Source: Mesorhizobium sp. CU3 (GTDB lineage: Bacteria > Pseudomonadota > Alphaproteobacteria > Rhizobiales > Rhizobiaceae). From it: 64,000 bases of DNA. The notes below the pieces were generated by a model. It ran no database searches. It saw only the letters and a program-made list of their open reading frames with translations, and was not told where the DNA came from. Position numbers and translations under genes: made by a program. The stretch spans positions 434,001 through 498,000 of the forward strand of contig NZ_VFWX01000002.1 in the NCBI RefSeq assembly GCF_006442965.1. Reading direction: 5' to 3'. Shown one piece after another: positions 35,752-44,733 of this stretch (position 1 is its first letter; each line of letters begins with the position of its first letter).

Positions 35752-36750
35752 CTATCGCGCTTCCTCGACGATTGTCAATCTCACCGGCAGCGCGCCGGTG
35801 CGCATCAGCGAGGCAATGGCCTTGGCTTCCGAGCTGGTAAAATTCCCCGATATCTGGCCGGTACCGCCCTTGATCGGTTCGCGAATGATGGGGGCGGAAA
35901 TCACCTTGTCGTCCAAAATCACCGCAAATGGCCTGCCGACATACTGTCTCGTCGCCCATTCGAAACGCTCAGTACCCCTGGAATCGAGCCGGAATGCGAC
36001 AACAGGCTCACCAGTCAGAGCATTGGGCGTCGCGTTGGCGTCAATCACATTCTTACCGGAAACGAGTATTCTGTTTTCGATAAGGTAGGGAATCGGCGGA
36101 TCGTCCATCGTATACAAAACCGACGAGCCCACAGGCGGCCGGCCATTGAGCGCATCGTTCACCGGCATCGATGTGTCGACCAGTTGAAAACTCAGCCGGC
36201 CGGGCCGGGTAAGCGTTTTTCCCAGGCTCTGCAAATCCTCGACGCCCGGCGCCCGAACCAATATGCCGTCCTGGTCCGCCTGGCGGATTCCGGCACCGGC
36301 AATGCCAAAATCCTGCAGGCGATTTTTGACGACCTCGATCGATTGCTTGAGCGCGGCGGTGGTTCGGGATTTCACGCCTGCGTCCGTCATCGTGAACTTC
36401 AGCAGGCCGGGCTGGCCGTCGTCCAGGGCCAGCTCCTCCATGCCGGCGACAAGATCGGTCAAGCTCTTAAGCGCGGCCTTGGCGGCCTCGACCTGGCTGG
36501 CATCGTCGATATGCACCTGAACCGCACTGTCCGACACGGCAAGTCCGCTGTAGCGGATCGTCGGCTTTGCGTCGCGCAGCAGCGTCCTGATCTCGTCGCG
36601 TGCCTCGGCCATGCGGCTGCCGACCAGGTCAGTCATATCGACACGAAGCAGAATGTGGGGGTCGGCGGCAAGAACAGTCGACGTGCCGAAGATCACCGAG
36701 ACCAGGGCAAGCCCGATCGCAATGACCTTCAGGCGCAACAGATAGACCAT
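35752..36750 (-). CDS. Truncated SecD-like protein (P1 domain only)
   Basis: 332-residue paralogue of the adjacent SecD part. From ARDEIRTLLRDAKPTIRYSGL to GALPVRLTIVEEAR it follows SecD closely and then stops exactly where the SecD membrane bundle begins. The ATG at 36750 opens a signal-like segment (MVYLLRLKVIAIGLALVSVI) that may be cleaved after VLAA. It lacks the LGLDLQGG motif of SecD. The product should be a soluble or singly anchored periplasmic P1 domain. The reading frame is intact and conserved in detail, so it is not an obvious pseudogene. Confidence 0.88.
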   Translation of the reverse strand: MVYLLRLKVIAIGLALVSVIFGTSTVLAADPHILLRVDMTDLVGSRMAEARDEIRTLLRDAKPTIRYSGLAVSDSAVQVHIDDASQVEAAKAALKSLTDLVAGMEELALDDGQPGLLKFTMTDAGVKSRTTAALKQSIEVVKNRLQDFGIAGAGIRQADQDGILVRAPGVEDLQSLGKTLTRPGRLSFQLVDTSMPVNDALNGRPPVGSSVLYTMDDPPIPYLIENRILVSGKNVIDANATPNALTGEPVVAFRLDSRGTERFEWATRQYVGRPFAVILDDKVISAPIIREPIKGGTGQISGNFTSSEAKAIASLMRTGALPVRLTIVEEAR

Positions 36751-36802
36751 ATGCTGCCGTTCATCGAACCTTCCCCGCGACCCATGCCGCAGGGCATCTC
36801 GG

Positions 36803-37144
36803 TTACTTCTTGGCGTTCTGGTTCGCCACCGGCTCGCCCTTGACCCGCACATCGGCGATCGTCGAGCGCAGCGCCGTCACCTTGGTGCCGCCAAGGTCGA
36901 TCTCCAGCTCGTTGTCGTCGATCACCTTGGTCACTTTGCCGACAAAGCCGCCGCCGGTCACCACCGTGTCGCCGCGGCGCACCGCCGCCAGCATCTCCTG
37001 GCGCTTCTTCAGCTGCGCGCGCTGCGGCCGGATTATCATAAAATACATGATCACGAAAATCAGGACAAATGGCAGGATCATGCCCAAGTCCATGGCACCG
37101 AACGGCGTTGATGCGGTTTGGGCGTAAGCCGGGGTGACGAACAT
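36803..37144 (-). CDS. yajC: Preprotein translocase subunit YajC
   Basis: 113-residue single-pass protein that binds SecDF. The membrane helix LGMILPFVLIFVIMYFMIIRPQ and the following RAQLKKRQEMLAAVRRGDTVVTGGG are diagnostic. The ATG at 37144 has AGGAG eight bases upstream. It is the first gene of the sec operon that runs down to the desaturase. Confidence 0.95.
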   Translation of the reverse strand: MFVTPAYAQTASTPFGAMDLGMILPFVLIFVIMYFMIIRPQRAQLKKRQEMLAAVRRGDTVVTGGGFVGKVTKVIDDNELEIDLGGTKVTALRSTIADVRVKGEPVANQNAKK

Positions 37145-37277
37145 CAAGAAACTCCTGGATGGTGAAATTACCGTCGGGGCGGCCCCGCGAAATTGGCCGG
37201 AATATAGTCGCTAAACTTGCCAATGCAACTCCGCTACTGGCCAAATCCATTGCTTTTCCAGCCGTTTGGCGCGTGCT

Positions 37278-37327
37278 AGAGCGTCGCAGCCGGAAGCGTC
37301 TGGGGCTTCGCCGAAAAGATCATGTTC
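37278..37327. repeat. Diverged copy of the 50-bp palindromic repeat
   Basis: Aligns gap-free over 50 bp with the copy at 27890-27939. The right arm GAAAAGATCATG is preserved and the left arm has decayed. It lies between yajC and the DUF815 gene, where no other feature was recognised in the 266-base gap. Confidence 0.65.
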
Positions 37328-37410
37328 CAACAAAAGCTTGGGGCTGGTTCTTGCAGTGCGGCCTGGGAGCTGTTTCCGCATTGCGAAATGCCCGAACGAA
37401 AAGACCCGAT

Positions 37411-38286
37411 ATGACCGACACCAGCCTGGATGCCCTGAACGAGAAGCTGGACCGCCTGATCGAAGCGGTTTCCCGCCTTGCCGCGCCGCCCGTTCCTCGG
37501 ACCGACCTGTCGGTCGCCGACTGCTTCGTCTGGCAGGCCGATCCCGGCTTTCTGGAGCCCGTGCGCAAGGTCAACCGCGTCGACATCGGCCTGATCCGCG
37601 GCGTCGACCGGGTGCGCGACATCCTGCTCGACAACACCGAGCGCTTCGCCGCCGGCTATGCCGCCAACAACGTGCTTTTGTGGGGCGCGCGCGGCATGGG
37701 CAAGTCGTCGCTGGTCAAGGCCGTGCACGCCAGCGTCAACGCCTCGGAAAAGCTCGACAGGCCGCTCAAGCTGATCGAGATCCATCGCGAGGACATCGAC
37801 ACGCTGCCCAAGCTGATGAGCCTGTTGAAGGCCGCCCCCTATCGCTTCATCCTGTTTTGCGACGACCTGTCCTTCGATCACGACGACACCTCCTACAAGT
37901 CGCTGAAAGCGGCGCTCGAGGGCGGCGTCGAGGGCCGGCCGGGGAACGTCATCTTCTACGCCACGTCGAACCGCCGACATCTCTTGCCGCGCGACATGAT
38001 CGACAATGAGCGCTCGACGGCAATCAACCCGTCGGAAGCGGTCGAGGAAAAGGTCTCGCTCTCCGACCGCTTCGGCCTCTGGCTCGGCTTCCACAAATGC
38101 TCGCAGGACGAATATCTCGACATGATCGACGGCTATGTCCGCTATCACGGCCTGGCCGTCGATCCCGAGCAGTTGCGTGCCGAGGCGCTGGAATGGGCGA
38201 CGACGCGCGGCAGCCGCTCCGGCCGCGTCGCCTGGCAGTTCACACAGGACCTCGCCGGCCGCCTCGGCAAGCCGCTGAAGGACTGA
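37411..38286 (+). CDS. DUF815 family AAA+-type ATPase
   Basis: 291-residue cytosolic P-loop protein. Walker A is WGARGMGKSSLVKA (about 94-107) and Walker B is FILFCDDLSF. A sensor-1 segment NVIFYATSNRRHL follows, then a helical lid containing DRFGLWLGFHKCSQDEY. DUF815 proteins are widespread and functionally uncharacterised. In alphaproteobacteria they tend to sit beside yajC-secDF, as here (divergent). The ATG at 37411 is preferred over in-frame extensions into the palindromic repeat. Confidence 0.88.
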   Translation: MTDTSLDALNEKLDRLIEAVSRLAAPPVPRTDLSVADCFVWQADPGFLEPVRKVNRVDIGLIRGVDRVRDILLDNTERFAAGYAANNVLLWGARGMGKSSLVKAVHASVNASEKLDRPLKLIEIHREDIDTLPKLMSLLKAAPYRFILFCDDLSFDHDDTSYKSLKAALEGGVEGRPGNVIFYATSNRRHLLPRDMIDNERSTAINPSEAVEEKVSLSDRFGLWLGFHKCSQDEYLDMIDGYVRYHGLAVDPEQLRAEALEWATTRGSRSGRVAWQFTQDLAGRLGKPLKD

Positions 38287-38303
38287 AGCGTCCAACGCTA
38301 AAA

Positions 38304-38346
38304 GCAATTCCAGGAAAAGTGTTTGCGGTTTTCCGTCCGGAATTGC
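38304..38346. repeat. Interspersed palindrome (GCAATTCC arms)
   Basis: Arms GCAATTCC / GGAATTGC with inner GGAAAA / TTTTCC, 18 bases after the DUF815 stop. It is followed directly by a second, unrelated palindrome. From memory this pair is a common Mesorhizobium intergenic element. Confidence 0.75.
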
Positions 38347-38359
38347 GTAAAAACAAAGA

Positions 38360-38404
38360 GATAGAGCGGTTCGCCGTTTCCGTGAAACGGTGAGGCGCTC
38401 TATC
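38360..38404. repeat. Interspersed palindrome (GATAGAGCG arms)
   Basis: Nine-base outer arms GATAGAGCG / CGCTCTATC and inner arms CCGTTTC / GAAACGG with a 3-nt loop. Confidence 0.75.
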
Positions 38405-38411
38405 GCAACTG

Positions 38412-38440
38412 AAAAGGCCCGCTCCTTGCGGAACGGGCCG
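38412..38440 (-). terminator. Terminator of the LysM/M23 gene
   Basis: GGCCCG / CGGGCC outer stem and TCC / GGA inner stem, ending in TTTTC on the minus strand. It lies 51 bases after the stop at 38491. Confidence 0.75.
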
Positions 38441-38490
38441 AAGAAGGCGGGCCGGACTGGAGGTCAGGCGGCCCGCAAACGGTTCTTGTT

Positions 38491-40014
38491 CTATTCGAGA
38501 TAGCTGGAAGGATCGACCGGCGCCGAGTTCTTGCGCACTTCGAAATGCAGCTTGGGCGAGTCCGTCGTGCCGCTCATGCCGGAGAGCGCAATCTCCTGGC
38601 CGCGCTTGACCTTCTGGCCGCGCTGCACCTCGATCGAGCTGGCATGGCCATAGACGGTGACCAGGCCGTTCTCATGGCGCACCAGCACCGTGTTGCCGAA
38701 CTCCTTGAGGCCGTCGCCGGCATAGATGACGACGCCGTTTTCGGCCGCCTTGATCGGCGTGCCTTCCGGCACCGCGATGTCGACGCCGTCCTTGCCCGAG
38801 CCGAAGCTGGAGATGACGCGGCCGCGCACCGGCCAGCGCATCTTGCCGATGCCGGTTGCGTCCGGCGCCACCGCATCGTCGTCCTCGGCCTGCTGGATGA
38901 CCTTGGCGTCCTTCTTCGGCGGCGTGTAGGAAGCGAGCGTCTCGGTGGTCTTGGCCGCCGGCGGCGTCGTTGCCGTCGTCACCGGATCGATCGCCGGCTT
39001 GGCAGGCGCCGCAGGCTTGGCGGCCGCGACCTGGACGGTGCCGCCGGCCGGAACCTTGAGCGTCTGGCCGATCTTGAGCAGGCCGTCCTTCATGCCGTTG
39101 GCCTGCTTCAGCGCCGTGGTGCCGACGCCGGTCTTCCTGGCGATCGACGACAGCGTGTCGCCCTGCTGGACGGTGTAGGTGCCGCCGGCGCCTGCCGGCT
39201 TGGCCTCGGCCACCTGCGGCGCGGGCTTAGGCGTCTTCGAACCGGCCGCCGCAGCCGACGCATCGACCTGCGCGGCCGACTTGCCGTCCTTGACCTTCGG
39301 CTGCTGCGGCAGCACCGCGACCTTTTCCGGCCCCTTGGCCGGTTCCTTGGGAGCATTCACCGGCTTGGCGTCGGCGACCTTGGGCTCGGCCTTGCTCGAA
39401 TAGGCGTAGGCCGGGATGACGATCTTCTGGCCGCTGCGGAGACCCTTCTTCGGGTCGATGCCGTTGACTTTGGCGATGGCGTCTGCCGGCACGTGATAGT
39501 GCTGCGCCAGGCCTGACAGCGTCTCGCCCTCGCGGACCACGATCTCTGTCGCATGCGGCGTGCCGCTTGCGCTACGCACGGCATCCGGCTCGGCAGTCTT
39601 GAACGGCTTGGCCGGCGCGACGGTGCCGGTCGCCGTCTTGTCGAGACGCGGCGCGGCGGGAGCCGGCGCAAGCGCCGGGGCAGACGCAGTGCGCATCGGC
39701 TTGGCGGCAGCGGGTGCGGCCGGAGGCGGCAATTGCTGAGCAGTGACCGGCTCCAGGCTGGAGCGGGTCACCGATTGGGTGTGGCTGCCGTCGACCGGCG
39801 CCGGCGCGACCGAGGTATCGCCCGGATAGGGCTGGTCGACACTTTGCTTGTCGATGATGGCGCGCTGGTTGTTGGTGGATGATGTGAAAACATCGTCGAC
39901 ACCGTTGAATCGCATTGCCTGGGAACTGCAGCCGGCCGCAGCGCCGGCGATCATCAGGACGGCGCAGCCACGCGCCAGATTGCGACTGTTTGCCTTCAAA
40001 ACGTTGAATTGCAT
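38491..40014 (-). CDS. LysM + degenerate LytM/M23 lipoprotein (NlpD-like)
   Basis: 507-residue envelope lipoprotein. The ATG at 40014 gives a signal peptide with lipobox AAGC and Cys29. Two LysM peptidoglycan-binding domains (starting IVVREGETLSGLA and YTVQQGDTLSSIA) are separated by Ala/Pro/Lys linkers. The C-terminal M23 domain (about 400-500) lacks zinc ligands: GKDGVDIA replaces the usual HxGxD site and PKLHFE replaces HLHFE, while YGH is kept. It therefore resembles NlpD/EnvC-type amidase activators rather than active endopeptidases. It is followed by its terminator. Confidence 0.9.
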   Translation of the reverse strand: MQFNVLKANSRNLARGCAVLMIAGAAAGCSSQAMRFNGVDDVFTSSTNNQRAIIDKQSVDQPYPGDTSVAPAPVDGSHTQSVTRSSLEPVTAQQLPPPAAPAAAKPMRTASAPALAPAPAAPRLDKTATGTVAPAKPFKTAEPDAVRSASGTPHATEIVVREGETLSGLAQHYHVPADAIAKVNGIDPKKGLRSGQKIVIPAYAYSSKAEPKVADAKPVNAPKEPAKGPEKVAVLPQQPKVKDGKSAAQVDASAAAAGSKTPKPAPQVAEAKPAGAGGTYTVQQGDTLSSIARKTGVGTTALKQANGMKDGLLKIGQTLKVPAGGTVQVAAAKPAAPAKPAIDPVTTATTPPAAKTTETLASYTPPKKDAKVIQQAEDDDAVAPDATGIGKMRWPVRGRVISSFGSGKDGVDIAVPEGTPIKAAENGVVIYAGDGLKEFGNTVLVRHENGLVTVYGHASSIEVQRGQKVKRGQEIALSGMSGTTDSPKLHFEVRKNSAPVDPSSYLE

Positions 40015-40133
40015 CGCATTAACCCGCACAGACCCGGTACAAACTGGCCCTGATTAAAGCGCGTTAATGTTACTGGGCGGTTAACCCATTAGAATCCGAC
40101 GAAAATTTTCTTAAAACATTTCGTAGGCGCCCG

Positions 40134-40276
40134 AGGTGCATTGAGATTCAGGTCAGGCCGAGACGAAAATGGCGATTTTCCGAGAACCGGAGCGGAGCGT
40201 ACTTAAAGTACGTGAGCACCGGAAGCGCAGGAAACCGCCATTTGCAGGCCGGCCTCACCTGAATATCAATGCACCT
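40134..40276. repeat. 143-bp imperfect palindrome abutting the pcm stop
   Basis: Outer arms AGGTGCATTGAGATTCAGGT and its near-complement ending at 40276 differ at one position. Inner paired blocks include AGGCC/GGCC, AATGGCG/CGCCATT and CGG/CCG. The centre is CGTACTTAAAGTACG. The right arm ends within the pcm stop codon. It fills most of the gap between pcm and the LysM/M23 gene. It looks like a small mobile palindromic element that can also fold as a long RNA hairpin. Confidence 0.8.
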
Positions 40277-40925
40277 AGATTACCGCGGCGACACTGCGCA
40301 GGATCGGCTGCAGCCGGACCATGCCGATGTCCTCGCGCTCGAAGCGGCTGCCGACCTTGGTGAGCTTGGCCAGCACCTGCTCGCTCTCTTCCGGGCCGAT
40401 CGGCGCGATGACGATGCCGCCGCTCGACAGCTGATCGAGCAGGAAGCGCGGCAGGCTGTCGAAGGCCGCCCAGGCGACGATGCGGTCGAACGGGCCTTCA
40501 TTGGGCAGGCCGTTGGAGCCGTCGGCCTGGCGCGCGATGGCGTTCGAGATGCCGAGCGCTTCGAAGCGCTGCTTCGCCTGTTCGGTGAGCGTCTTGTAAC
40601 GGTCGATGGTGACGACGCGCCCGGCAAGCCGCGACATGACCGCGGCGGTGTAGCCCGAGCCGGTGCCGATCTCGAGCACGCGGTTGCCCGGCTCGATGTG
40701 AAGTGCCGCGAGCACCGCAGCCTGCAGGTCGGCGCCCTCGATCGCCTCACCGCATTCGATCGGCAGCATACCTTCTGACCAGGCGATCGAGTGGAACTGC
40801 GCCGCCAGGAACCCGCGCCGCGGCGTCGCCTCGAACGCTGCGATCAGCGCCTTCGGCGCCGTGCCCCTGCCCCGCAGGCGAAGCAGGAAAGCGGCAAATC
40901 CTTCGCGTTCGTCGATGGTGTTCAT
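40275..40925 (-). CDS. pcm: Protein-L-isoaspartate O-methyltransferase
   Basis: 216-residue SAM-dependent enzyme that methylates isoaspartyl residues to repair aged proteins. The SAM motif VLEIGTGSGYTAAVMSRLAG and the post-I motif VVTIDR are clear. The length is typical. It is 13 bases downstream of surE, the classic surE-pcm pairing. Its stop overlaps the palindromic repeat. Confidence 0.94.
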   Translation of the reverse strand: MNTIDEREGFAAFLLRLRGRGTAPKALIAAFEATPRRGFLAAQFHSIAWSEGMLPIECGEAIEGADLQAAVLAALHIEPGNRVLEIGTGSGYTAAVMSRLAGRVVTIDRYKTLTEQAKQRFEALGISNAIARQADGSNGLPNEGPFDRIVAWAAFDSLPRFLLDQLSSGGIVIAPIGPEESEQVLAKLTKVGSRFEREDIGMVRLQPILRSVAAVI

Positions 40926-40938
40926 GCCAGAACCTTGT

Positions 40939-41697
40939 TCATGACAACGCCTTGGTCAGTTGGTCGAGCAGTTCATGGGCTGTGAGGTCGAGCTGCAGCG
41001 GCGTCACCGACACCAGCCGGTTGCGCATCGCATGGAGGTCGGTGCCCTTCTTGCCTTCGACAGGTTCGCGGCCGAAGCGCAGCCAGTAATAAGGCAGGCC
41101 GCGCCCGTCGCGACGCTCGTCGACCCACAGGCTGTGCACCAGCTTGCCTTGCGAGGTGACGACCGTGCCTTCGACCTCGTCCGGCGCGCAATTCGGGAAA
41201 TTCACGTTGAGCAGCACGCCGTCCGGCAGCGGCGTTTCCACCAGTTTCTTCAAGAGCGCCGGTGCCAGCGCCTCGGTCGTCTCGTAAGGCACGACGCGAT
41301 CCTCGCCGACATAGGAATAGGCCTGGCTGACCGCGATCGAGCGCACGCCGAGCAGCGCGCCTTCCATGGCGCCGGCGACAGTGCCCGAATAGGTGACATC
41401 GTCGGCGATGTTGGCGCCGGAATTGACACCCGACAGGATCAGGTCCGGCGGCCCAGGCAGTATTTTCTTCGCGCCCATGATGACGCAGTCGGTCGGCGTG
41501 CCGCGCACGGCATAATGCTTCTCACCGATCTTGCGCAGCCTAAGCGGCTCCGAGATCGACAACGAATGCGCGTAGCCGGACTGGTCCTGCTCCGGCGCCA
41601 CCACCCAGACGTCGTCCGACAGCGTGCGGGCGATGCGCTCCAGCGAAGCGAGGCCTTCGGCATGGATGCCGTCATCATTGGTCAGAAGAATGCGCAT
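40939..41697 (-). CDS. surE: 5'/3'-nucleotidase SurE
   Basis: 252-residue metal-dependent nucleotidase linked to stationary-phase survival. The N-terminus [15 protein letters not shown] carries metal ligands D8 and D9. The GTPTDCV and [23 protein letters not shown] motifs are diagnostic. Its start meets the serS stop (shared base at 41697), so it is in operon with serS and pcm. Confidence 0.96.
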   Translation of the reverse strand: MRILLTNDDGIHAEGLASLERIARTLSDDVWVVAPEQDQSGYAHSLSISEPLRLRKIGEKHYAVRGTPTDCVIMGAKKILPGPPDLILSGVNSGANIADDVTYSGTVAGAMEGALLGVRSIAVSQAYSYVGEDRVVPYETTEALAPALLKKLVETPLPDGVLLNVNFPNCAPDEVEGTVVTSQGKLVHSLWVDERRDGRGLPYYWLRFGREPVEGKKGTDLHAMRNRLVSVTPLQLDLTAHELLDQLTKALS

Positions 41698-43001
41698 TAT
41701 TTCGATTCGATCTTCGCCAGACCACCCATGTAAGGCCGCAGCACTTCAGGAATGGTTACGCTGCCATCCTCATTCTGGTAGTTTTCCATGACAGCAATGA
41801 GCGCGCGGCCGACAGCGGTGCCCGAACCGTTCAGCGTGTGGACGAAGCGGTTGCCCTTGCCGTCCTTGTCCTTGTAGCGGGCATCCATGCGCCGCGCCTG
41901 GAAATCGCCGCAGACCGAGCAGGACGAGATTTCGCGATAGGCGTTCTGTCCCGGCAGCCAGACCTCGATGTCATAGGTCTTGCGCGCGCCAAAACCCATG
42001 TCGCCGGTGCACAGCGTCACGGTGCGGAACGGCAGGCCGAGCCGCTTCAGCACTTCCTCGGCGCATTGCGTCATGCGCTCATGCTCGGCGATCGAGCTTT
42101 CCTGGTCGGTGATCGAGACCAGCTCGACCTTGTAGAACTGATGCTGGCGCAGCATGCCGCGCGTGTCGCGGCCGGCCGAGCCCGCTTCGGACCGGAAGCA
42201 CGGCGTCAGCGCCGTATAGCGCAACGGCAGCTTATCGTAGGCGGTGATTTCTTCGCGCACGAGATTGGTGAGCGGCACTTCAGCGGTCGGGATCAGGCCG
42301 AGCCGCCCGTCGCCATGCGGCGTGAAGAACAGGTCCTCCTCGAATTTCGGCAGCTGGTTGGTGCCGAACAGGACCTCGTCACGTACCATCAGCGGCGGCT
42401 GGACCTCCTCATAGCCGTGCTCGGTGGTGTGCAGGTCGAGCATGAACTGGCCGAGCGCGCGATCCAACCGCGCCAGCTGGCTCTTCAGCACTGTGAAGCG
42501 CGCGCCGGAAAGCTTTGCCGCGCGCTCGAAATCCATCATGCCGAGCGCTTCGCCGATCTCGAAATGCTCCTTGACCCAGTTCGGCCGCGTCGGCACCTCG
42601 CCAACCATGCGCTTCAAGACATTGTCGTGTTCGTCCTTGCCGACCGGAACGTCTTCCAGCGGCACGTTGGGCAGCACGGCAAGCGCGTCGTTCAGCGCCC
42701 TGTCGAGCTCGCGCTCGCGTGCCTCGCCATTCTGGATGAACGCCTTGATATCGCTGACTTCGGCCTTGAGCTTCTCGGCAAGCGCCGCATCGCCCGTGCG
42801 CATGGCGTTGCCGATCTCCTTCGAGGCGGCGTTGCGCCGCTCCTGCTTGACCTGCAATTCGCTCAGATGCGTACGCCGCGCCTCATCGCCGGCGATCAAA
42901 TCGTCGACCGTGGACTGCGCCTCGCCCGCCGCCCACGAGCGCTTCACCAGCGCCTCGACAAGGGCCTTCGGGTTTTCGCGAATCCATTTGATGTCAAGCA
43001 T
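41697..43001 (-). CDS. serS: Seryl-tRNA synthetase
   Basis: 434-residue class II synthetase. The N-terminal long coiled-coil arm (about 30-105) binds the variable arm of tRNA-Ser. The catalytic core shows motif 2 ([23 protein letters not shown]) and motif 3 ([18 protein letters not shown]). An inverted repeat directly before the start could hide the ribosome-binding site. Confidence 0.97.
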   Translation of the reverse strand: MLDIKWIRENPKALVEALVKRSWAAGEAQSTVDDLIAGDEARRTHLSELQVKQERRNAASKEIGNAMRTGDAALAEKLKAEVSDIKAFIQNGEARERELDRALNDALAVLPNVPLEDVPVGKDEHDNVLKRMVGEVPTRPNWVKEHFEIGEALGMMDFERAAKLSGARFTVLKSQLARLDRALGQFMLDLHTTEHGYEEVQPPLMVRDEVLFGTNQLPKFEEDLFFTPHGDGRLGLIPTAEVPLTNLVREEITAYDKLPLRYTALTPCFRSEAGSAGRDTRGMLRQHQFYKVELVSITDQESSIAEHERMTQCAEEVLKRLGLPFRTVTLCTGDMGFGARKTYDIEVWLPGQNAYREISSCSVCGDFQARRMDARYKDKDGKGNRFVHTLNGSGTAVGRALIAVMENYQNEDGSVTIPEVLRPYMGGLAKIESK

Positions 43002-43004
43002 GGT

Positions 43005-43026
43005 CGATCCTCAAAAGTAAGGATCG
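43005..43026 (-). promoter_or_regulatory. Hairpin at the serS ribosome-binding site
   Basis: CGATCC / GGATCG arms with a loop of about ten A/T-rich bases. On the minus strand the second arm contains the GAGGAT purine run just before the ATG at 43001, so the site would be paired when folded. Confidence 0.4.
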
Positions 43027-43103
43027 AGGGCGTAAACCGCATCTGCCGTGGATGCAAGACGGCCGATATCAGGGCCGCCGCGATTTCCAGCCTGACGCGA
43101 CCC

Positions 43104-43964
43104 TTAGGTGGCGTCGGGAGTTTTGTCGTCGGCGACCGAGCTGCCCGCTTCCGCCTGCTCCCGCGCCAGGCGTTCGCGCGCCTGGCTGCGCTCGATCATG
43201 CGCGCCGACCAGATGGCGACCTCGTAGAGGATGATGGTCGGGATGGCGAGGCCGCACTGGCTCATCGGATCGGGCGGCGTCAGCACCGCGGCGACGACGA
43301 AGGACAGCACGATCGCCCATTTGCGCTTGTCCGCCAGCGCCTGCGACGACAGCATGCCGACGCGCGTCAACAGGCTGGTCACCACCGGCAACTGGAACAC
43401 CAGGCCGAAGGAGAAGATCAGCGTCATGATCAGGCTAAGATATTCCGACACCTTCGGCAGCAGCGAGATCTGCACCTGGTCGTTGGTACCGGTCTGCTGC
43501 ATGGCCAGGAAGAACCACATCACCATCGGGGTGAAGAAGAAATAGACCAGCGAGGCGCCCATCAGGAACAGGATGGGCGAGGCGATCAGGAACGGCAGGA
43601 AGGCGTTGCGCTCGTTCTTGTAGAGGCCGGGCGCGATGAATTTGTAGATCTGCGTGGCGATCAGCGGGAAGGCGATCACCATGCCGCCGAACATGGCGAG
43701 CTTCACCTGGGTGAAGAAGAACTCCTGCGGCGCGGTGTAGATCAGCTCGACCTTGTGCGGATCGAGGCCCGCCCATTGCGTCGCCCATTTGAACGGGATG
43801 ACGAGCAGATTGAACAGGCGCTTGGCGAAGAAGAAGCAGACGAGGAAGGCGACGAAGAAGCCGCCCAGCGACCAGATCAGGCGGCGGCGCAGTTCGATGA
43901 GATGCTCGATCAGCGGCGCGGACGATTTCTCGATGTCTTCCTTGTCCTTGTCCGAAACGCTCAC
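43104..43964 (-). CDS. tatC: Twin-arginine translocase subunit TatC
   Basis: 286-residue six-helix receptor of the Tat pathway, which exports folded proteins carrying RR signal peptides. The N-terminal APLIEHLIELRRRLIWSLGGF, containing the conserved E and R residues that bind the signal, is present. The start is GTG at 43964, overlapping the tatB stop by 4 bp. The tail is a charged cytoplasmic extension. Confidence 0.96.
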   Translation of the reverse strand: MSVSDKDKEDIEKSSAPLIEHLIELRRRLIWSLGGFFVAFLVCFFFAKRLFNLLVIPFKWATQWAGLDPHKVELIYTAPQEFFFTQVKLAMFGGMVIAFPLIATQIYKFIAPGLYKNERNAFLPFLIASPILFLMGASLVYFFFTPMVMWFFLAMQQTGTNDQVQISLLPKVSEYLSLIMTLIFSFGLVFQLPVVTSLLTRVGMLSSQALADKRKWAIVLSFVVAAVLTPPDPMSQCGLAIPTIILYEVAIWSARMIERSQARERLAREQAEAGSSVADDKTPDAT

Positions 43965-44689
43965 TTGGCGGCTCCAGCCGTCTTCTTGGTGTCAGCGGCT
44001 GCCTTCTTGGCGGCCGGCTTCTTCGCCGCGACAGGCTTCGCCTCGGCAGTGGGCGCTGCTTTTTTAGCGGGGGCAACTGCCTTGGCCGCAGTGGCCGCGG
44101 ATTTGCTCGGCGCCTTTGCGGCCGGTGCCTTCGACGCAGCAGCCGTTTTCGAGGCCCCAGTAGCCTTCGTCCTCGAAGTCGCTAACTTCTTCGCCGGCTG
44201 GGCCGGCGCGGCGCTTTCCGCGGCCGGTGCGGTCACCGAGGCGTCGGTCATGGCCGGGAAGATCGGCGCGGCCGGACTCGTCTCAGTCGCGCTGACGCCG
44301 GGCATATCGGTTGCGCCGTTCTTGAGCGGCTCGGCGGGCTGCGGCGTAGATGCCGGAGGCGTCGCCGGGTCGGCGGCCGGCTTCGGCTTCATCATCGTAT
44401 CGACGCCGGAGCGCACATCGGCCGCCGCCTGCTCGAACGGATTGAGCTGCTTGCGCACCTCGTTCATCGGGTTGAGGCCGCGCAGGCTGTCGATCGAGTT
44501 CTTCACGTCGTCGAGCTCGGCTTCCTTCAAGGCTTCGTTGAACTGCTTCTGGAAGTCGCCGGCCATCGCCCGCAGCTTCGCCGCGGTGCGGCCGAAAGTG
44601 CGCAGCATGTTGGGCAAATCCTTCGGCCCGACGACCACGATCATGACGACCGCAATCACCAGCAGTTCGCTCCAACCGACTTCGAACAT
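43961..44689 (-). CDS. tatB: Twin-arginine translocase subunit TatB
   Basis: 242-residue Tat component. The N-terminal helix MFEVGWSELLVIAVVMIVVVGPKDLP is characteristic, followed by an amphipathic helix and a long Ala/Lys/Pro-rich low-complexity tail (about 100-242). That tail is longer than in E. coli TatB but usual in rhizobia. It sits between tatA and tatC. Confidence 0.95.
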   Translation of the reverse strand: MFEVGWSELLVIAVVMIVVVGPKDLPNMLRTFGRTAAKLRAMAGDFQKQFNEALKEAELDDVKNSIDSLRGLNPMNEVRKQLNPFEQAAADVRSGVDTMMKPKPAADPATPPASTPQPAEPLKNGATDMPGVSATETSPAAPIFPAMTDASVTAPAAESAAPAQPAKKLATSRTKATGASKTAAASKAPAAKAPSKSAATAAKAVAPAKKAAPTAEAKPVAAKKPAAKKAAADTKKTAGAAK

Positions 44690-44733
44690 GGCAATCTATT
44701 CCAACGAGAGCTGTTCCAAGCAGAGCGCTCGGC

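Noticed and set aside
35752..36750. SecD pseudogene or sequencing artefact
   Set aside because: The frame is intact, has its own signal-like N-terminus and diverges from SecDF across its length, so it looks like a real gene rather than a fragment.
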